DNA of 64,000 nt from CAVVUC01 sp963751395 (GCA_963751395.1 CAVVUC010000004.1:248001-312000); one strand, 5' to 3'. Shown: positions 16,843 through 26,473, counted from the first letter of the stretch. Numbers and translations: made by a program. The notes: generated by a model from the sequence alone, not told the origin.

Positions 16843-17577
16843 CTACCCCAGCGCCCGCTTCTCCGCGCGCACGATCTCGATCTCGCCGAACTCGCCTGGC
16901 TGCACGGCGCGAATTTGTTTCAGCCGGATCAATTCGAGCACGGCAAGGAACGTCACCACCACCTCGGTGCGCGAGGCGACGCTCGCGAACAACTCGGAAA
17001 ATTTCAGCGCCACATCCGCCGCGGTCATTTTCATGATGAGATCGATCTTGTCGGAGACGGTGAAGTTTTCCTCGAAAATCTCGCGCAGGTCCTCCGTCTT
17101 GTTCAGCCGCTTGATCACGTTTTGGAATGCGTTGATCAGATCGAAGATGCTCACCTCGCCGATGGGCCGCTCCGCCGCGAAGTCCGGTTTCTCCGGGCTG
17201 CGCGAGAACAGGTTTTCCCGCGCCAGCTCGCGCTGCTGCAATGTCGCCGCGGCTTCCTTGAACTTCTTGTATTCGAGCAACTGGCGCACGAGTTCCCAGC
17301 GCGGATCGTCCTCCTCGGCCATTTCCTCGGGCGGCTGCTGGTTCACCGGCAGAAGGCTGCGGCTCTTGATGTAGATGAGGTTCGCGGCCATCACCACGAA
17401 ATCGCCGGCCACGTCGAGGTCGAGGATTTTGAACGCCTCAAGATAGGCGAGATACTGCTTGGTGATGTGCTCGATCGGGATGTCGTAGATGTCGATCTCG
17501 TCGCGTTTGATGAGGTAGAGCAAAAGGTCGAGGGGTCCCTCGAAGACCTCCAGTTTCACTTTGTATTCGTTGTCCAT
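16843..17577 (-). CDS. scpA: Segregation and condensation protein A (kleisin)
   Basis: Kleisin subunit that joins SMC and ScpB to organise the chromosome. The N-terminus VKLEVFEGPLDLLLYLIKRDEIDIYDIPI is diagnostic but is quoted here only in part: FEGPLDLLLYLI and DIYDIPIEHIT. FVVMAANLIYIKSRSLLP and the C-terminal winged helix (VVVTFLAVLELIRLKQI) are both present. At 244 residues it is full length. No scpB follows; the next gene on this strand starts beyond a 100-base gap and is the DEAD-box helicase. Confidence 0.95.
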   Translation of the reverse strand: MDNEYKVKLEVFEGPLDLLLYLIKRDEIDIYDIPIEHITKQYLAYLEAFKILDLDVAGDFVVMAANLIYIKSRSLLPVNQQPPEEMAEEDDPRWELVRQLLEYKKFKEAAATLQQRELARENLFSRSPEKPDFAAERPIGEVSIFDLINAFQNVIKRLNKTEDLREIFEENFTVSDKIDLIMKMTAADVALKFSELFASVASRTEVVVTFLAVLELIRLKQIRAVQPGEFGEIEIVRAEKRALG

Positions 17578-17770
17578 GCGCGTTTGGCGGCGAGACTAGC
17601 GACCGGGATGTTGAATGCAAGGCGGCAACTTTGTTATGAAGCGCGCCTGACCGACGCCGCTCTCGATCGTCAGCGGCGCAAGGAGTGCTGGCGACGTTGG
17701 TTTGAACGATGTCCGATATTTTCATGGCAAAACCCGAGTCTGCGAATGTCACGATTCCGTGACGGAACGC

Positions 17771-19897
17771 TCAGCGCTTTTGCGAATCCTTCGGCTCACG
17801 TCCCGCGTTGGCGGTCTTTGCCTGTCGTGCCAGGTCGATGAGGTCTTGCGTAATTTTCAGCGCCTCTTCCCGCACAGCATCCACAACGGGACCGGCGGTC
17901 TCGTCTGCATCGGCCTCCGGAGCTTTGGCAGTTCTCTCCGCCTCGGGGATCTGCAGGGGCTTCCGGATATTGTCGAGCGTCAGGAGGTAAATCGTCTCCT
18001 CGGGCTTGGAGCGTTTCGCGCGCTCGGCCGCACGTTTTTCGTCACGTGCTTTTTCCTCCGCCAATTCCCGGAGGCGGGTTTCTTCGTTTAGTGAGACGCG
18101 GTTCGCGAGAAGCCTGGCCCGCTCCGCATCGAGGTCTTCACGGAGGTATCCGAACTCGGGATCGGACGCGGTCCGCGCCGCGGAACGCTCGCGCAACTGG
18201 CCAAGCTGCAAAACGTGATCGACATCGACCCGGAACGAGACGGGCTGAATTTCGTCGTATGGCATCGCGTTTTTCTCCGCGCGTTCTCCGGTGTCGGGGA
18301 GATCGTTGAGCGATGGCAGTTTGATATCCGGCTCGACCCCGCGAAGCTGCACCGAGCCGCCGCCGATCCGATAGAATTTCTCGATCGTCAGTTGAAGACC
18401 GCCCGGCGGGTTCTTTGCCTTGGTAGGAATGAACTCGCATAGATCGAGCAGTGTCTGAACGGTGCCTTTGCCAAACGTACCCTGGCCGCCGACCACGATC
18501 GCGCGGTGATAATCCTGCATCGCCGCCGCGAAAATTTCGCTTGCCGATGCCGTGAGCCGGTCGGTGAGCACGACCAGCGGGCCCTCGTAAATCATCCGCT
18601 CGCGCACCCGCGACACATGCACCTGGCCCTCGCTGTCCTTCTCCTGCAAGACCGGGCCTTTCTTGATGAAAAGGCTCGTGAGCTTCACGGCTTCGTCAAG
18701 TTCACCGCCGCCGTTGTCGCGCAAGTCGATGACGATGCCGCCTGCATTTTCCTTCTTCATCCGGTTCAACAACGCCGCCACGTCGCGCGCGGCGCTTTTC
18801 GGCGGCTTCGCGTCGGGATCGCCGTAGAACTCGGGCAGCGTGATCCAGCCGATCCGCCCGGCCTCGCGCTCAATCAGTTCGCCGCGGGCTTCCTCGTCTT
18901 TAAGCTGGATTTGATCACGGACGATCTCGACGATTTTGCGCGGCTCGGTCGCGTGCGCGGGGATCGTTTCGAGACGGACGACCGTTCCTCTTTTCCCACG
19001 AATCATTTCGAGCACCTTGTCGAACTTCATCCCGAGCACGTTGACGAACTGGCCTTTCCCCTGCGCGATCGCGGCAATGCGGTCGTTCATCTTCAATCGC
19101 CCGTCGCGCCTGGCCGGGCCACCCGCCATCAGGTCCACGATCCTGGCATAGCCGCCGTCGTTTTGCAGCACGACGCCGATGCCGATCATCGAGAGACGCA
19201 TGGTGTTGTCGAAATCCTCCAACTCCGCTTTCGTGAGATATTCCGAGTGCGGATCGAAAGTGTGCGCAAGCACGGAAAGAAAGGTCGTGATCACGTCGTC
19301 GCGGCTTTGTTCGCGCAGGCCTCGCAGCATTTCATCGTAACGGTTCGCGACAACTTTCGCGGGCTCCTCGCTCGCGTTTTTGCGCAGTTTTTCCTCAAGC
19401 AACTCCGCCTCGATTCGGTCGCGCCAGAGTTGATCCGCCTGGGCGTCATCCTTCGGCCAGGGCGAGTGCGCGCGGTTGATCTCGGCAAAGCGGTCGCTCT
19501 TGAAATCGAACTTTTCCCCGAGCAGGAGTTTGATTTTTGCGACGCGCTCGGTCACGCGTTTGACGAAGAGATCCGCGATATCGACAGCCGGCTCGGTGTA
19601 GCCGGTCGCCACATCGCGCCCCAGCCGTGTGCCATAAAGCACATCGAAGCCGTCGATGTCTTTCTGCGTGAAGAAAAGATGCTCGTAGTCGAGTTCGTCG
19701 ATGTAGTTGCGCAGGAGCTGGCGCGACATCGCTTCGTCGAGTTTGTGCCGCGAGTAATGGCCTTGCTCGAGCAACAGGCCGACGCCGCTGCACACGCGCG
19801 ACTGTTCCGCCACGGTCGAGGCGGTTGCGGATGCCACGAGAAGCAGCACCGTGGCGACTGAGCGGATGGCGAAACGAATGGAGATCCTGTGGAGCAC
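17771..19897 (-). CDS. prc: Tail-specific C-terminal processing protease, S41 (Prc/CtpA-like)
   Basis: Periplasmic serine protease that degrades or trims proteins from their C-terminus. The start is GTG 19897, followed by a signal peptide (SVATVLLLVASATASTVAE). Domains in order: the N-terminal helical region typical of Prc (residues 35-200, DYEHLFFTQKDIDGFD), a PDZ domain at about residues 235-320 (SMIGIGVVLQ, GPARRDGRLKMNDRI), then the peptidase with GGIVIDLRDNGGG, the catalytic Ser in LTASASEIFAAAMQDY and the Lys in TFGKGTVQ. A charged, Glu/Lys/Arg-rich tail of about 150 residues ends the protein. At 708 residues it matches the long Prc form. Confidence 0.93.
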   Translation of the reverse strand: MLHRISIRFAIRSVATVLLLVASATASTVAEQSRVCSGVGLLLEQGHYSRHKLDEAMSRQLLRNYIDELDYEHLFFTQKDIDGFDVLYGTRLGRDVATGYTEPAVDIADLFVKRVTERVAKIKLLLGEKFDFKSDRFAEINRAHSPWPKDDAQADQLWRDRIEAELLEEKLRKNASEEPAKVVANRYDEMLRGLREQSRDDVITTFLSVLAHTFDPHSEYLTKAELEDFDNTMRLSMIGIGVVLQNDGGYARIVDLMAGGPARRDGRLKMNDRIAAIAQGKGQFVNVLGMKFDKVLEMIRGKRGTVVRLETIPAHATEPRKIVEIVRDQIQLKDEEARGELIEREAGRIGWITLPEFYGDPDAKPPKSAARDVAALLNRMKKENAGGIVIDLRDNGGGELDEAVKLTSLFIKKGPVLQEKDSEGQVHVSRVRERMIYEGPLVVLTDRLTASASEIFAAAMQDYHRAIVVGGQGTFGKGTVQTLLDLCEFIPTKAKNPPGGLQLTIEKFYRIGGGSVQLRGVEPDIKLPSLNDLPDTGERAEKNAMPYDEIQPVSFRVDVDHVLQLGQLRERSAARTASDPEFGYLREDLDAERARLLANRVSLNEETRLRELAEEKARDEKRAAERAKRSKPEETIYLLTLDNIRKPLQIPEAERTAKAPEADADETAGPVVDAVREEALKITQDLIDLARQAKTANAGREPKDSQKR

Positions 19898-20119
19898 GCG
19901 ATCAGGAGTTTACGTTGAGCGCGCGTTTCGCGCAACCGGCAGTGGAAAATAGGCGCTGCTCACCCGGCAGGGTCATTCCGATTCCAACGCCCGCCTGCGT
20001 GAGGGGTTTGCGCGGGTGGTGACGTTGAACATGATGCACCGGCAATCCATACGGACACGGCTGCCACCGCACCTCTTCGCAGCTTTACCGTTGGAGCCCG
20101 GTTGCGTTAGTCTCCCCGC

Positions 20120-22423
20120 TTGATGATGTTCTCCGAGCAGCCGCGACAGCCTGTCATCGGTCTCAGCCTCAGTGCGGCGCTCGGAATTCTTTGCGCCGAT
20201 GTGTTTCCAATCAGGCCGCTGCCGTGCGTGTTTGCGCTCGTTGTCTTTGCGGCAGTGCTTTTGCGTTGGCGATCGACGGCGGGCGTTTGTGCGTTTGTGG
20301 CCTGTGGATTTTTCGTGCTGCATCTCTTCACAAACTCGAACAACGGTGGCGAAGCGCTCTCTCGCAAATGGGCCAGCGGATCTCGCACCGTCAGTGCCAC
20401 GGGCGTCGTCGTCACGGAGCCGGAGGAACGGCCCTCGTCGCGCGGCGTTCCGCGCTGTGATTTTCAAGTCCGTCTCGAAAGTCTCGCGCTCAATGACTCG
20501 ACTCATCCGTGCGCCTCAAAGGCGCTCGTTCACTGGCGCGGGACGCCTCCGCGTTATGGAGATCGCATCGCGTTTTGCGGCGATGCTCGAAACATCTCGC
20601 CGACGCGCAATCCCGGTCAGTTCGACTACACCTCTTATCTCCACCGGCTCGGCATTTACTCGGAAATCAGTCTTCGCTACGCGAACGACGGCACGATCGT
20701 CAGCAGCGGCCACGGCAATCCGATCATGTCCTTCGCATTCGTCGCACGCGACTGGATGCAGCGTCAACTCGCTCTCGGCATCGACGACTCGCCTGAAATC
20801 TCGGGGCTGATCCAAAGCATGGTGCTCGGCCTCAAAGAGCAGACGCCGGAGGAAACACGCGAACTATTCCAGCGCACCGGCACGCTGCATTTGTTCGTGG
20901 TGAACGGCCTCCACGTCGGCATGTTCGCGACGATCGCCTGGCTGCTGCTGCGGCCCACGCAAATCGGCCGGCGGCGATCCGTGTTCGTCATCATTCCGCT
21001 CCTTGCCTTTTACGCGCTCGTCACGGGGCTCAGTCCGGGCAGCATTCGCGCAACGCTCATGGCCGCGATCGTGCTCGGCGGGTTGTTCGTCGAGCGGGAG
21101 CCTTTCTCATTCAACAATCTCGCCGTCGCCGCCTTCGTGCTCCTCGCGTGGAACACGAATGAGCTTTTCATGCCGGGGTTTCAATTCTCGTTTGGCGTCG
21201 TGTTCACGATCATCCTTCTGGCCGGCAGGTTTCAGCGGTTCTTCGCGCGCTTCGGCCAGCCCGATCCGTTCCTGCCGCGCGCGTTGTGGTCACCGGTGCA
21301 GCACGGCACGTCCCTTTGCTCAAAGGGCGTTGCGAGCCTCGTCGGTGTCTCGACCGCCGCATGGATGGGTTCGCTTCCGTTCACGTTGACCTACCTGAAC
21401 CTCATCACGCCGAACACGGTCGCGACCAACCTCTTTGCGGTGCCGATGGCGTTCATCATCCTTGCGAACGGAATGCTGTCGATGCTCTCGAATGTCTGGA
21501 CAGCGCTCGCGAGCATTTTCAACAACACGAACTGGCTGGTCGCGCACGCCATCCTCGCCGTGGTGCAGCTCTTCGCGCGTTTGCCGGGCGGTCATGTTTT
21601 TGTCGAGCTGCCGAAGTTCAAGCCGTCGCCGGTGTGTGAAATCACCGTCTTCGATCTCGGCGCAGGAGGTGCGGCTCACCTTCGTGTGGAAGGCCGCGAC
21701 TGGCTGATCGATTCGGGCAGCGACTTCAATTACGGGAACGTCGTCCGCCCCTACCTTCACACGCGAGGGGTGAACCGGCTCGACGGCTTTGCGCTCACTC
21801 ATGGCGACGCCGCGCACATCGGCGGAGCGGTCCGGGTGCTCGATGATTTCTCACCGCGCATGATCGTCGAGAGCCCGTTGCGTGACCGCTCGCGAACACG
21901 CAACGCCTTTGCTGCTGAGCTGAACAACCGCGAAATCGGCAAGAGCATTTGTGAAGCGGGTGACCAGCTTCCGATCTCAACCGCAGCGAAATTCCGTGTG
22001 CTTTATCCGCCGCCCGCGCTTGCTGCAAACGTCGCGGACGACAGGACGCTTGTTTTGCAACTCGATGCCGACGGTGTGCGTGTGTTGTTCGTGTCGGACT
22101 CCGGTTTTGTCACGGAGCGATGGTTGCTCGATCATGCCGTCGATTTGAAAAGCAAGATTCTCGTTATGGGCCATCACGGCTCCGACATTTCGGGAACGCC
22201 GGATTTTCTCGCCGCAGTCCAGCCGGATGTGATCGTTGCGACGGCGGCCGATTTTCCCAGTGCCGAACGGATTCCCGAGGACTGGGCGCGCGATGTGGCT
22301 TCGCGAGGGATCCGTCTGTTTCGTCAGGATCGAACGGGTGCCGTTCACATCGAAATCCATCGCGACGAATTCGTCGTCCGCTCTTTTCTCGGCAGTCAGA
22401 TTTTCCGCAAGAGCAGGCGGTGA
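20120..22423 (+). CDS. comEC: ComEC/Rec2 DNA-uptake channel
   Basis: Inner-membrane channel for single-stranded DNA in natural transformation, 767 residues. It has an N-terminal soluble (OB-like) region, a multi-spanning competence domain (GLIQSMVLGLKEQTPEETR, FVVNGLHVGMFATIAWL, LSPGSIRATLMA) and a C-terminal metallo-beta-lactamase domain (ITVFDLGAGG, LTHGDAAHIGG, VMGHHGSDISG). The zinc motif normally reads HxDxDH; here the second Asp is Ala. The start is ATG 20120 or 20123. The end overlaps the 3' end of trmB by 28 bases, convergently. No other competence genes are in the window. Confidence 0.9.
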   Translation: MMMFSEQPRQPVIGLSLSAALGILCADVFPIRPLPCVFALVVFAAVLLRWRSTAGVCAFVACGFFVLHLFTNSNNGGEALSRKWASGSRTVSATGVVVTEPEERPSSRGVPRCDFQVRLESLALNDSTHPCASKALVHWRGTPPRYGDRIAFCGDARNISPTRNPGQFDYTSYLHRLGIYSEISLRYANDGTIVSSGHGNPIMSFAFVARDWMQRQLALGIDDSPEISGLIQSMVLGLKEQTPEETRELFQRTGTLHLFVVNGLHVGMFATIAWLLLRPTQIGRRRSVFVIIPLLAFYALVTGLSPGSIRATLMAAIVLGGLFVEREPFSFNNLAVAAFVLLAWNTNELFMPGFQFSFGVVFTIILLAGRFQRFFARFGQPDPFLPRALWSPVQHGTSLCSKGVASLVGVSTAAWMGSLPFTLTYLNLITPNTVATNLFAVPMAFIILANGMLSMLSNVWTALASIFNNTNWLVAHAILAVVQLFARLPGGHVFVELPKFKPSPVCEITVFDLGAGGAAHLRVEGRDWLIDSGSDFNYGNVVRPYLHTRGVNRLDGFALTHGDAAHIGGAVRVLDDFSPRMIVESPLRDRSRTRNAFAAELNNREIGKSICEAGDQLPISTAAKFRVLYPPPALAANVADDRTLVLQLDADGVRVLFVSDSGFVTERWLLDHAVDLKSKILVMGHHGSDISGTPDFLAAVQPDVIVATAADFPSAERIPEDWARDVASRGIRLFRQDRTGAVHIEIHRDEFVVRSFLGSQIFRKSRR

Positions 22424-23001
22424 ATCGGTTGCCCGAGCGCGCGGAATCGCTTTTCGAAATCGGTTTGCGGATAGTCGGGATCGTCCAGCCACGGTTCGAG
22501 GCGGAAGTCGGCGCGGATCGAAACGACGCTGCTCATCTGGGCAAAGTAATCGGCGTCGTCGGTCGTGAGCCGCAGCTCGCCGCCCTGCTCCAACGCCGCG
22601 TGCGCTGCGTCGAGGAACTCCGCGTTCACCAGCCGCCTCCGCTTGTGTTTCCGCTTCGGCCACGGATCGGGAAACATGACGTGAATCACGGCCGCGGACC
22701 CGGGCGGAATGAGGTGTCGCACCGCGTAGGCGTTCTCGATACGAAGCACTCGCACGTTTTCCAGACCTGCATGCACCGCCCGCCGGCACGTCTTGCGAAC
22801 GCGGCCCAGCAACCGCTCGACACCGAGGAAATTCCGGTCCGGATGCCGCGCCGCCATCGCAATGAGGAACGCGCCTTCGCCGCAGCCGACATCGACTTCG
22901 AGCGGGGCGACGCGCCCGAAAAAGCGGTCGAAAGCGATCTGCGCAAAGTAATCGGGCGGCACCAGCTCAAGGGCTTCGGCTGCTGTGGAGAGTTCACTCA
23001 T
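22396..23001 (-). CDS. trmB: tRNA (guanine-N7-)-methyltransferase
   Basis: Methylates G46 in the variable loop of tRNAs. ATG 23001 overlaps the stop of the VanZ-like gene as ATGA, which supports this start over longer options upstream. SAM-binding EVDVGCGEGAFLIAMA, the signature FLGVER, HVMFPDPWPKRKHKRRR and LRLTTDD are all present. The end TDFEKRFRALGQPIHRLL is family-typical. At 201 residues it is a normal core length. It is the last gene of a tightly packed minus-strand set downstream of the CreD-like gene. Confidence 0.94.
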   Translation of the reverse strand: MSELSTAAEALELVPPDYFAQIAFDRFFGRVAPLEVDVGCGEGAFLIAMAARHPDRNFLGVERLLGRVRKTCRRAVHAGLENVRVLRIENAYAVRHLIPPGSAAVIHVMFPDPWPKRKHKRRRLVNAEFLDAAHAALEQGGELRLTTDDADYFAQMSSVVSIRADFRLEPWLDDPDYPQTDFEKRFRALGQPIHRLLLRKI

Positions 23002-23387
23002 CGTCGCGGTATTCGAGCGCATTCCACACGGAGTGGCGACTTTGAAAGGCAGCCGAACTTGGAAGCGGCGAGGATGCCAAGGTAATCCGCCGTCAGGTCG
23101 AGCAGGTCGAATGTCCGCGTCTTGAAAAAGACCTGCGAACACTCTTCCGCTGCGACGACGGCGAGCACGATAATGCTGCCGAGCAGAACTTTTCCAACCC
23201 CAATCCTGCGCCAGCCGAGGCAGACGTTCACCAGCAGCGCAAGCGTCCCCATCAAGAGGAAGTGTCCGAGTTTGTCCGCGCCGTGAATGCCATTCACAAG
23301 ATTGAAAAATGGCCGGCAGGCTCCCGCATCGGCGGCGACAACCACCGATGCGAGAAACACGAAGTATGCAAGCGTGAGTCTTCTCAT
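22998..23387 (-). CDS. VanZ-like membrane protein
   Basis: A 129-residue membrane protein starting MRRLTLAYFVFLASVVVAAD, with about four hydrophobic segments. The VanZ-family core is visible as ADKLGHFLLMGTLALLVNV and IIVLAVVAAEECSQVFFKTRTFDLLDLTADYLG, the latter being the usual E-x-x-Q...R-x-x-D-x-x-D pattern of the family. In enterococci VanZ raises teicoplanin tolerance; elsewhere the role is unknown. ATG 23387 is 4 bases from the stop of the CreD-like gene (23392), and the 3' end overlaps the start of trmB, so it is in an operon. Confidence 0.8.
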   Translation of the reverse strand: MRRLTLAYFVFLASVVVAADAGACRPFFNLVNGIHGADKLGHFLLMGTLALLVNVCLGWRRIGVGKVLLGSIIVLAVVAAEECSQVFFKTRTFDLLDLTADYLGILAASKFGCLSKSPLRVECARIPRR

Positions 23388-23391
23388 CGGA

Positions 23392-24600
23392 TTACGCGTG
23401 CGGATGCGGAATCGGCGGCGGCACGGCGCGGACCGGCGTGAATTTTTCCGTCCAGTTGATCTTCGCCGTCGTGAGCATGAGCAGCGCAAGCGTGATGATC
23501 GCGCCAATCGTGATCGTCAGGCCGGTGAGTCCTTCAAAGAAAAAGCTGTAGCTGAAGAGCACCATGTAGGCGAACTGCGCCACCGCCGCGAGGCGCGCGA
23601 AATTTCGCCCGAACGCCGCCAGCAAGTAGCCCGACACCAGCACGAGCGACACGGCTGCGGAGATGAAGAATGCGAGTGTGAGCGGAATCAGATCGACGAG
23701 ATACGCAAACAGCAGTTGGAACGCGAAGAATCCCGCCGCGAGGAAAAAGTAATTCATCGGATGCAGGTTCACGCGCTGCACGGTCGTCATGATGAGCAGC
23801 ACCGTAAAGAAGAACAGCAGCGACACGGGTGCGAAAAACGAGATGCGCGACGCGACCGGTCCGGGATTCAAGACGCCCGGCATGTCCATTCCGATCGGCT
23901 GGGCGCCGATCACGTCGGGATACGACCACGAAAGATTCCAGCCGCGCCCGGTGCGGTTGCGATCGGTCGGAGAGCCGGTGCCGGCAGGGAAATCGATCTC
24001 CGAAAAATCGGTGCTCATGCCGAGCTGGAAATTCCGGATGCGCGTCGCGTCACCGAACGCATAGCCCCATCCGTCGGTGCCGCGCGATTTGTAACCGACG
24101 ACCAGTTTCGCCGCCTGCCCCGGCGCGAGCGTAACGGCTTCCGTGATTCCTTCGCTCGTCTTGCTGGCCTCGGTCGAGGAACTGCCGTTGAGCACGAACG
24201 AGAAATCGTTGTAGCTCGCATCCGCCGCCGGGAACTGGAACTTCACGTAGATCGTCTGCGTGATCGGCGTCGGATTCTCGAGCGTGTAGGTGCCGTGGAA
24301 ATCGACCAGGTAGGTCCGGTGCCAGAGAAGCCCTTTCTTCTTTGGCTCGTAGCGCAGCGCCACTTCGACCTGGCTCTGCGATGGTTGGATGAAATGCCGG
24401 CCGTTCGCGCTTCCGGGCGAGTTGTAATAGATCACCGGGTGCTGCTGCCGCATGGGCGGTCCCCACGTTTCGGAAACGGCGCGTCCGAGTGCGCTCGAAG
24501 TTGCGCCGCTTCGCACGAGAAGGCTGCTGCCGAGGATGACCCAGCCGGCTGCTGTGCAGAGGAGGATGAAGGCGATTGCGAGGAGACGTTTGATTGTCAT
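23392..24600 (-). CDS. CreD-like inner membrane protein
   Basis: A 402-residue membrane protein. An N-terminal membrane segment (LLAIAFILLCTAAGWVILGSSLL) precedes a large periplasmic beta-rich domain (residues 40-255) and a cluster of six or so C-terminal membrane helices. HPMNYFFLAAGFFAFQLLFAYLVD is the kind of block seen in CreD family proteins, envelope-stress components controlled by CreBC. It overlaps a 41-residue gene at its start (ATGA) and is 4 bases from the VanZ-like gene. A CreC/CreB-like pair lies 2.3 kb upstream on the same strand, which supports the CreD assignment. The biochemical function of CreD is not known. Confidence 0.72.
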   Translation of the reverse strand: MTIKRLLAIAFILLCTAAGWVILGSSLLVRSGATSSALGRAVSETWGPPMRQQHPVIYYNSPGSANGRHFIQPSQSQVEVALRYEPKKKGLLWHRTYLVDFHGTYTLENPTPITQTIYVKFQFPAADASYNDFSFVLNGSSSTEASKTSEGITEAVTLAPGQAAKLVVGYKSRGTDGWGYAFGDATRIRNFQLGMSTDFSEIDFPAGTGSPTDRNRTGRGWNLSWSYPDVIGAQPIGMDMPGVLNPGPVASRISFFAPVSLLFFFTVLLIMTTVQRVNLHPMNYFFLAAGFFAFQLLFAYLVDLIPLTLAFFISAAVSLVLVSGYLLAAFGRNFARLAAVAQFAYMVLFSYSFFFEGLTGLTITIGAIITLALLMLTTAKINWTEKFTPVRAVPPPIPHPHA

Positions 24601-24722
24601 GAGCGTGTGTTCTTTCTTTTGAGGTGTGCTTTGCGTGTGCGTTTGGATTGATGGCGTCCCGCCGGCCGCTTCGCTTGCGCGAGCAGATGTTCGAGCCGCT
24701 CTTCGATGTGTCTGAGTTTCAT
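24597..24722 (-). CDS. Basic 41-residue protein, translationally coupled to creD-like gene
   Basis: A small open frame, starting MKLRHIEERLEHLLAQA and followed by a Lys/Arg/His-rich tail (GRHQSKRTRKAHLKRK). Its ATG is two bases after the stop of the 557-residue secreted-protein gene, and its stop overlaps the ATG of the CreD-like gene as ATGA. The N-terminus predicts an amphipathic helix and the tail is strongly basic, as in a peptide that binds nucleic acid or membrane. I recognise no family. Its exact fit in the operon is the main reason to believe that it is translated; it could instead serve mainly to couple translation. Confidence 0.5.
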   Translation of the reverse strand: MKLRHIEERLEHLLAQAKRPAGRHQSKRTRKAHLKRKNTRS

Positions 24723-24724
24723 GT

Positions 24725-26398
24725 TTATTTCTGGCAGTCGGGTTTCTGGTAAAAGAGTTCCGCCACCGGCGTCTCGGCTTTGCAGAGTTCCTTGCGAAGC
24801 CGGATCACGCGCGAACCAGCCTCGGCCTGGCCGCTGCCGGACGCAGATTCGACGTTCCCCTCCATCGCCGCGACTTCATAAGCCGCCGGGATTCGCAGCT
24901 CCCATTCGAGTTTGTGAATGAGGAGTTCCGTCTGCGGGAGTTCGACCTTCACCTGACCGGAGACCGGCTTGAATGCAGGCTTCCTGGCCGTGTAGGAGAA
25001 CTTCACTTCGGCGGCGGACTTCCGGTCCGAGGCGGCGAGCGGAAACTCGATCACGCCGTTCCCGCGATCGACCGGATTCGCCTGATGCCCATCGACTGAG
25101 CAGGAGAGCAGTTCGCTGTCCGCCGGCAATCGAAGCTGCCACGCAAGGGGCGTTTCGTAGCGGATGGAATAAACCATCTCGTTGAGAAGCGAGCCGTCCG
25201 AGACAAGTCGCATCGTCGCTTTCACACTCTCGATCGTCGCCGGTGTTGTCGCGATCAACGGCAGCCACTTCGCTTGCAGGGTGCCGTCATTGCCGACGAC
25301 CGCGAACTTGTGAGAGCCTGCAGCTTCCGCCAGCCAGCGCGGAAGCCGCCCCGGCAAAGGCACCGCGGCGGACGGCGTCAACTCAAGTCCGTCCTCGCCA
25401 GCGATGGCGTAGAGCGCGCTGACCGTTTCGCCGCCTTCGATTCGCGGCGCGGCGAGCTTCCATTCGCCGGGTGTCGCGGGTTGCGGAAGTTCGTAGCCGA
25501 TCTCGAGTTGGCGGCTGAGAACATCGCGTGTCTGCCACCGGATGTGAACAAGTCTGCTTCGATCCTCGGCGGTGCGCGCCTGCCAGTCGGCGATGTCCTC
25601 GCCTTTGACGCGCAGCACATTTGCAGCCGCAGGCAGTCTCAGCGCGAGGTCGAGTCCAGACCCGGTGTCCGCCCGGGCGATCAGCCGCATTCGATAAACC
25701 AGCCTGCCCTCTTCGATCTGCACGAACGCATGGGCATCGGCTTTCCACTGGCTCGGCACCGGCGGCCCGGACTTTTTCGCCGCGACCATCCGGATGTCGA
25801 TCTGCTCGTGCGCAGCGAGCTGGAAAGTCGCCGTCCCTTTTTCCGAATCAATCCGCGTCGAGTCCTGCACGAGAGCTTCGCAGTTTTCCGGAAGGCCGGT
25901 CACGGTGAGCGCGTTCACAAATGCCGGGGAAGTCGCGATGCGGAGCTGCGCGTTCTCACCGGAGCCCGTCAGCGGCAACGTAAACGCCACCTTCAGTTTC
26001 AATTTGCCAATGCCGTGGACGACGAGCGCGTAGCGGCCGTCGCGCACGATGATCTGCGCGTCCGCCGGTTCGACGCTCGCGATCTGCGCCTCCGTGCCGA
26101 GCAGCGGAACGACGTTCCAATCATCCGTAAAACTCTGCGCCTCGAATTCGGCTGCGACGTCGGCGCGCTCAGGCATCCACGCCACTTGATACCGGGCGGC
26201 CAGCAGCGTTGCCGAAACGGGCGGCTTCGGCTTTTCGTCGCGGTGCGCGGGATGCGCCGCCTGCCACAACGATTTCAGTTCCGCGTAGGGAATGTTGACG
26301 CGGGCGTCGCCGAGTTCCGGCAACGCCGGCTGTTGCGCCGGGAGTCTGCCCGCGCCGATGGCAAGGCTGATGAGGAGGTAAGCTGCGAATTTGAACAT
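24725..26398 (-). CDS. Secreted 557-residue protein of a Cre-type operon, unrecognised
   Basis: A signal peptide (MFKFAAYLLISLAIGAGRLP, cleaved near PAQQ) precedes a long, evenly beta-rich protein with no membrane anchor. Repeated stretches such as ALTVTGLPENCEALV, ADTGSGLDLALRLPAAANV and WQLRLPADSELLSCSVDG suggest several beta-sandwich modules. There is no recognisable catalytic motif. It begins at 26398, just after a repeat block, and is followed within two bases by a 41-residue gene and then the CreD-like gene. It is probably a periplasmic partner of CreD or an envelope sensor, but this rests on position alone. Confidence 0.6.
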   Translation of the reverse strand: MFKFAAYLLISLAIGAGRLPAQQPALPELGDARVNIPYAELKSLWQAAHPAHRDEKPKPPVSATLLAARYQVAWMPERADVAAEFEAQSFTDDWNVVPLLGTEAQIASVEPADAQIIVRDGRYALVVHGIGKLKLKVAFTLPLTGSGENAQLRIATSPAFVNALTVTGLPENCEALVQDSTRIDSEKGTATFQLAAHEQIDIRMVAAKKSGPPVPSQWKADAHAFVQIEEGRLVYRMRLIARADTGSGLDLALRLPAAANVLRVKGEDIADWQARTAEDRSRLVHIRWQTRDVLSRQLEIGYELPQPATPGEWKLAAPRIEGGETVSALYAIAGEDGLELTPSAAVPLPGRLPRWLAEAAGSHKFAVVGNDGTLQAKWLPLIATTPATIESVKATMRLVSDGSLLNEMVYSIRYETPLAWQLRLPADSELLSCSVDGHQANPVDRGNGVIEFPLAASDRKSAAEVKFSYTARKPAFKPVSGQVKVELPQTELLIHKLEWELRIPAAYEVAAMEGNVESASGSGQAEAGSRVIRLRKELCKAETPVAELFYQKPDCQK

Positions 26399-26473
26399 GG
26401 GCGCAGCATCGCGCAGCCTTGTGAAGCCTTGATGAAGTGATCGTGAATCTTCGATGAAGTTTCACACCGCGCC

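Noticed and set aside
18506..19861. 451-codon plus-strand frame opposite prc
   Set aside because: Antisense shadow of the protease gene; composition is typical of reversed GC-rich coding DNA.
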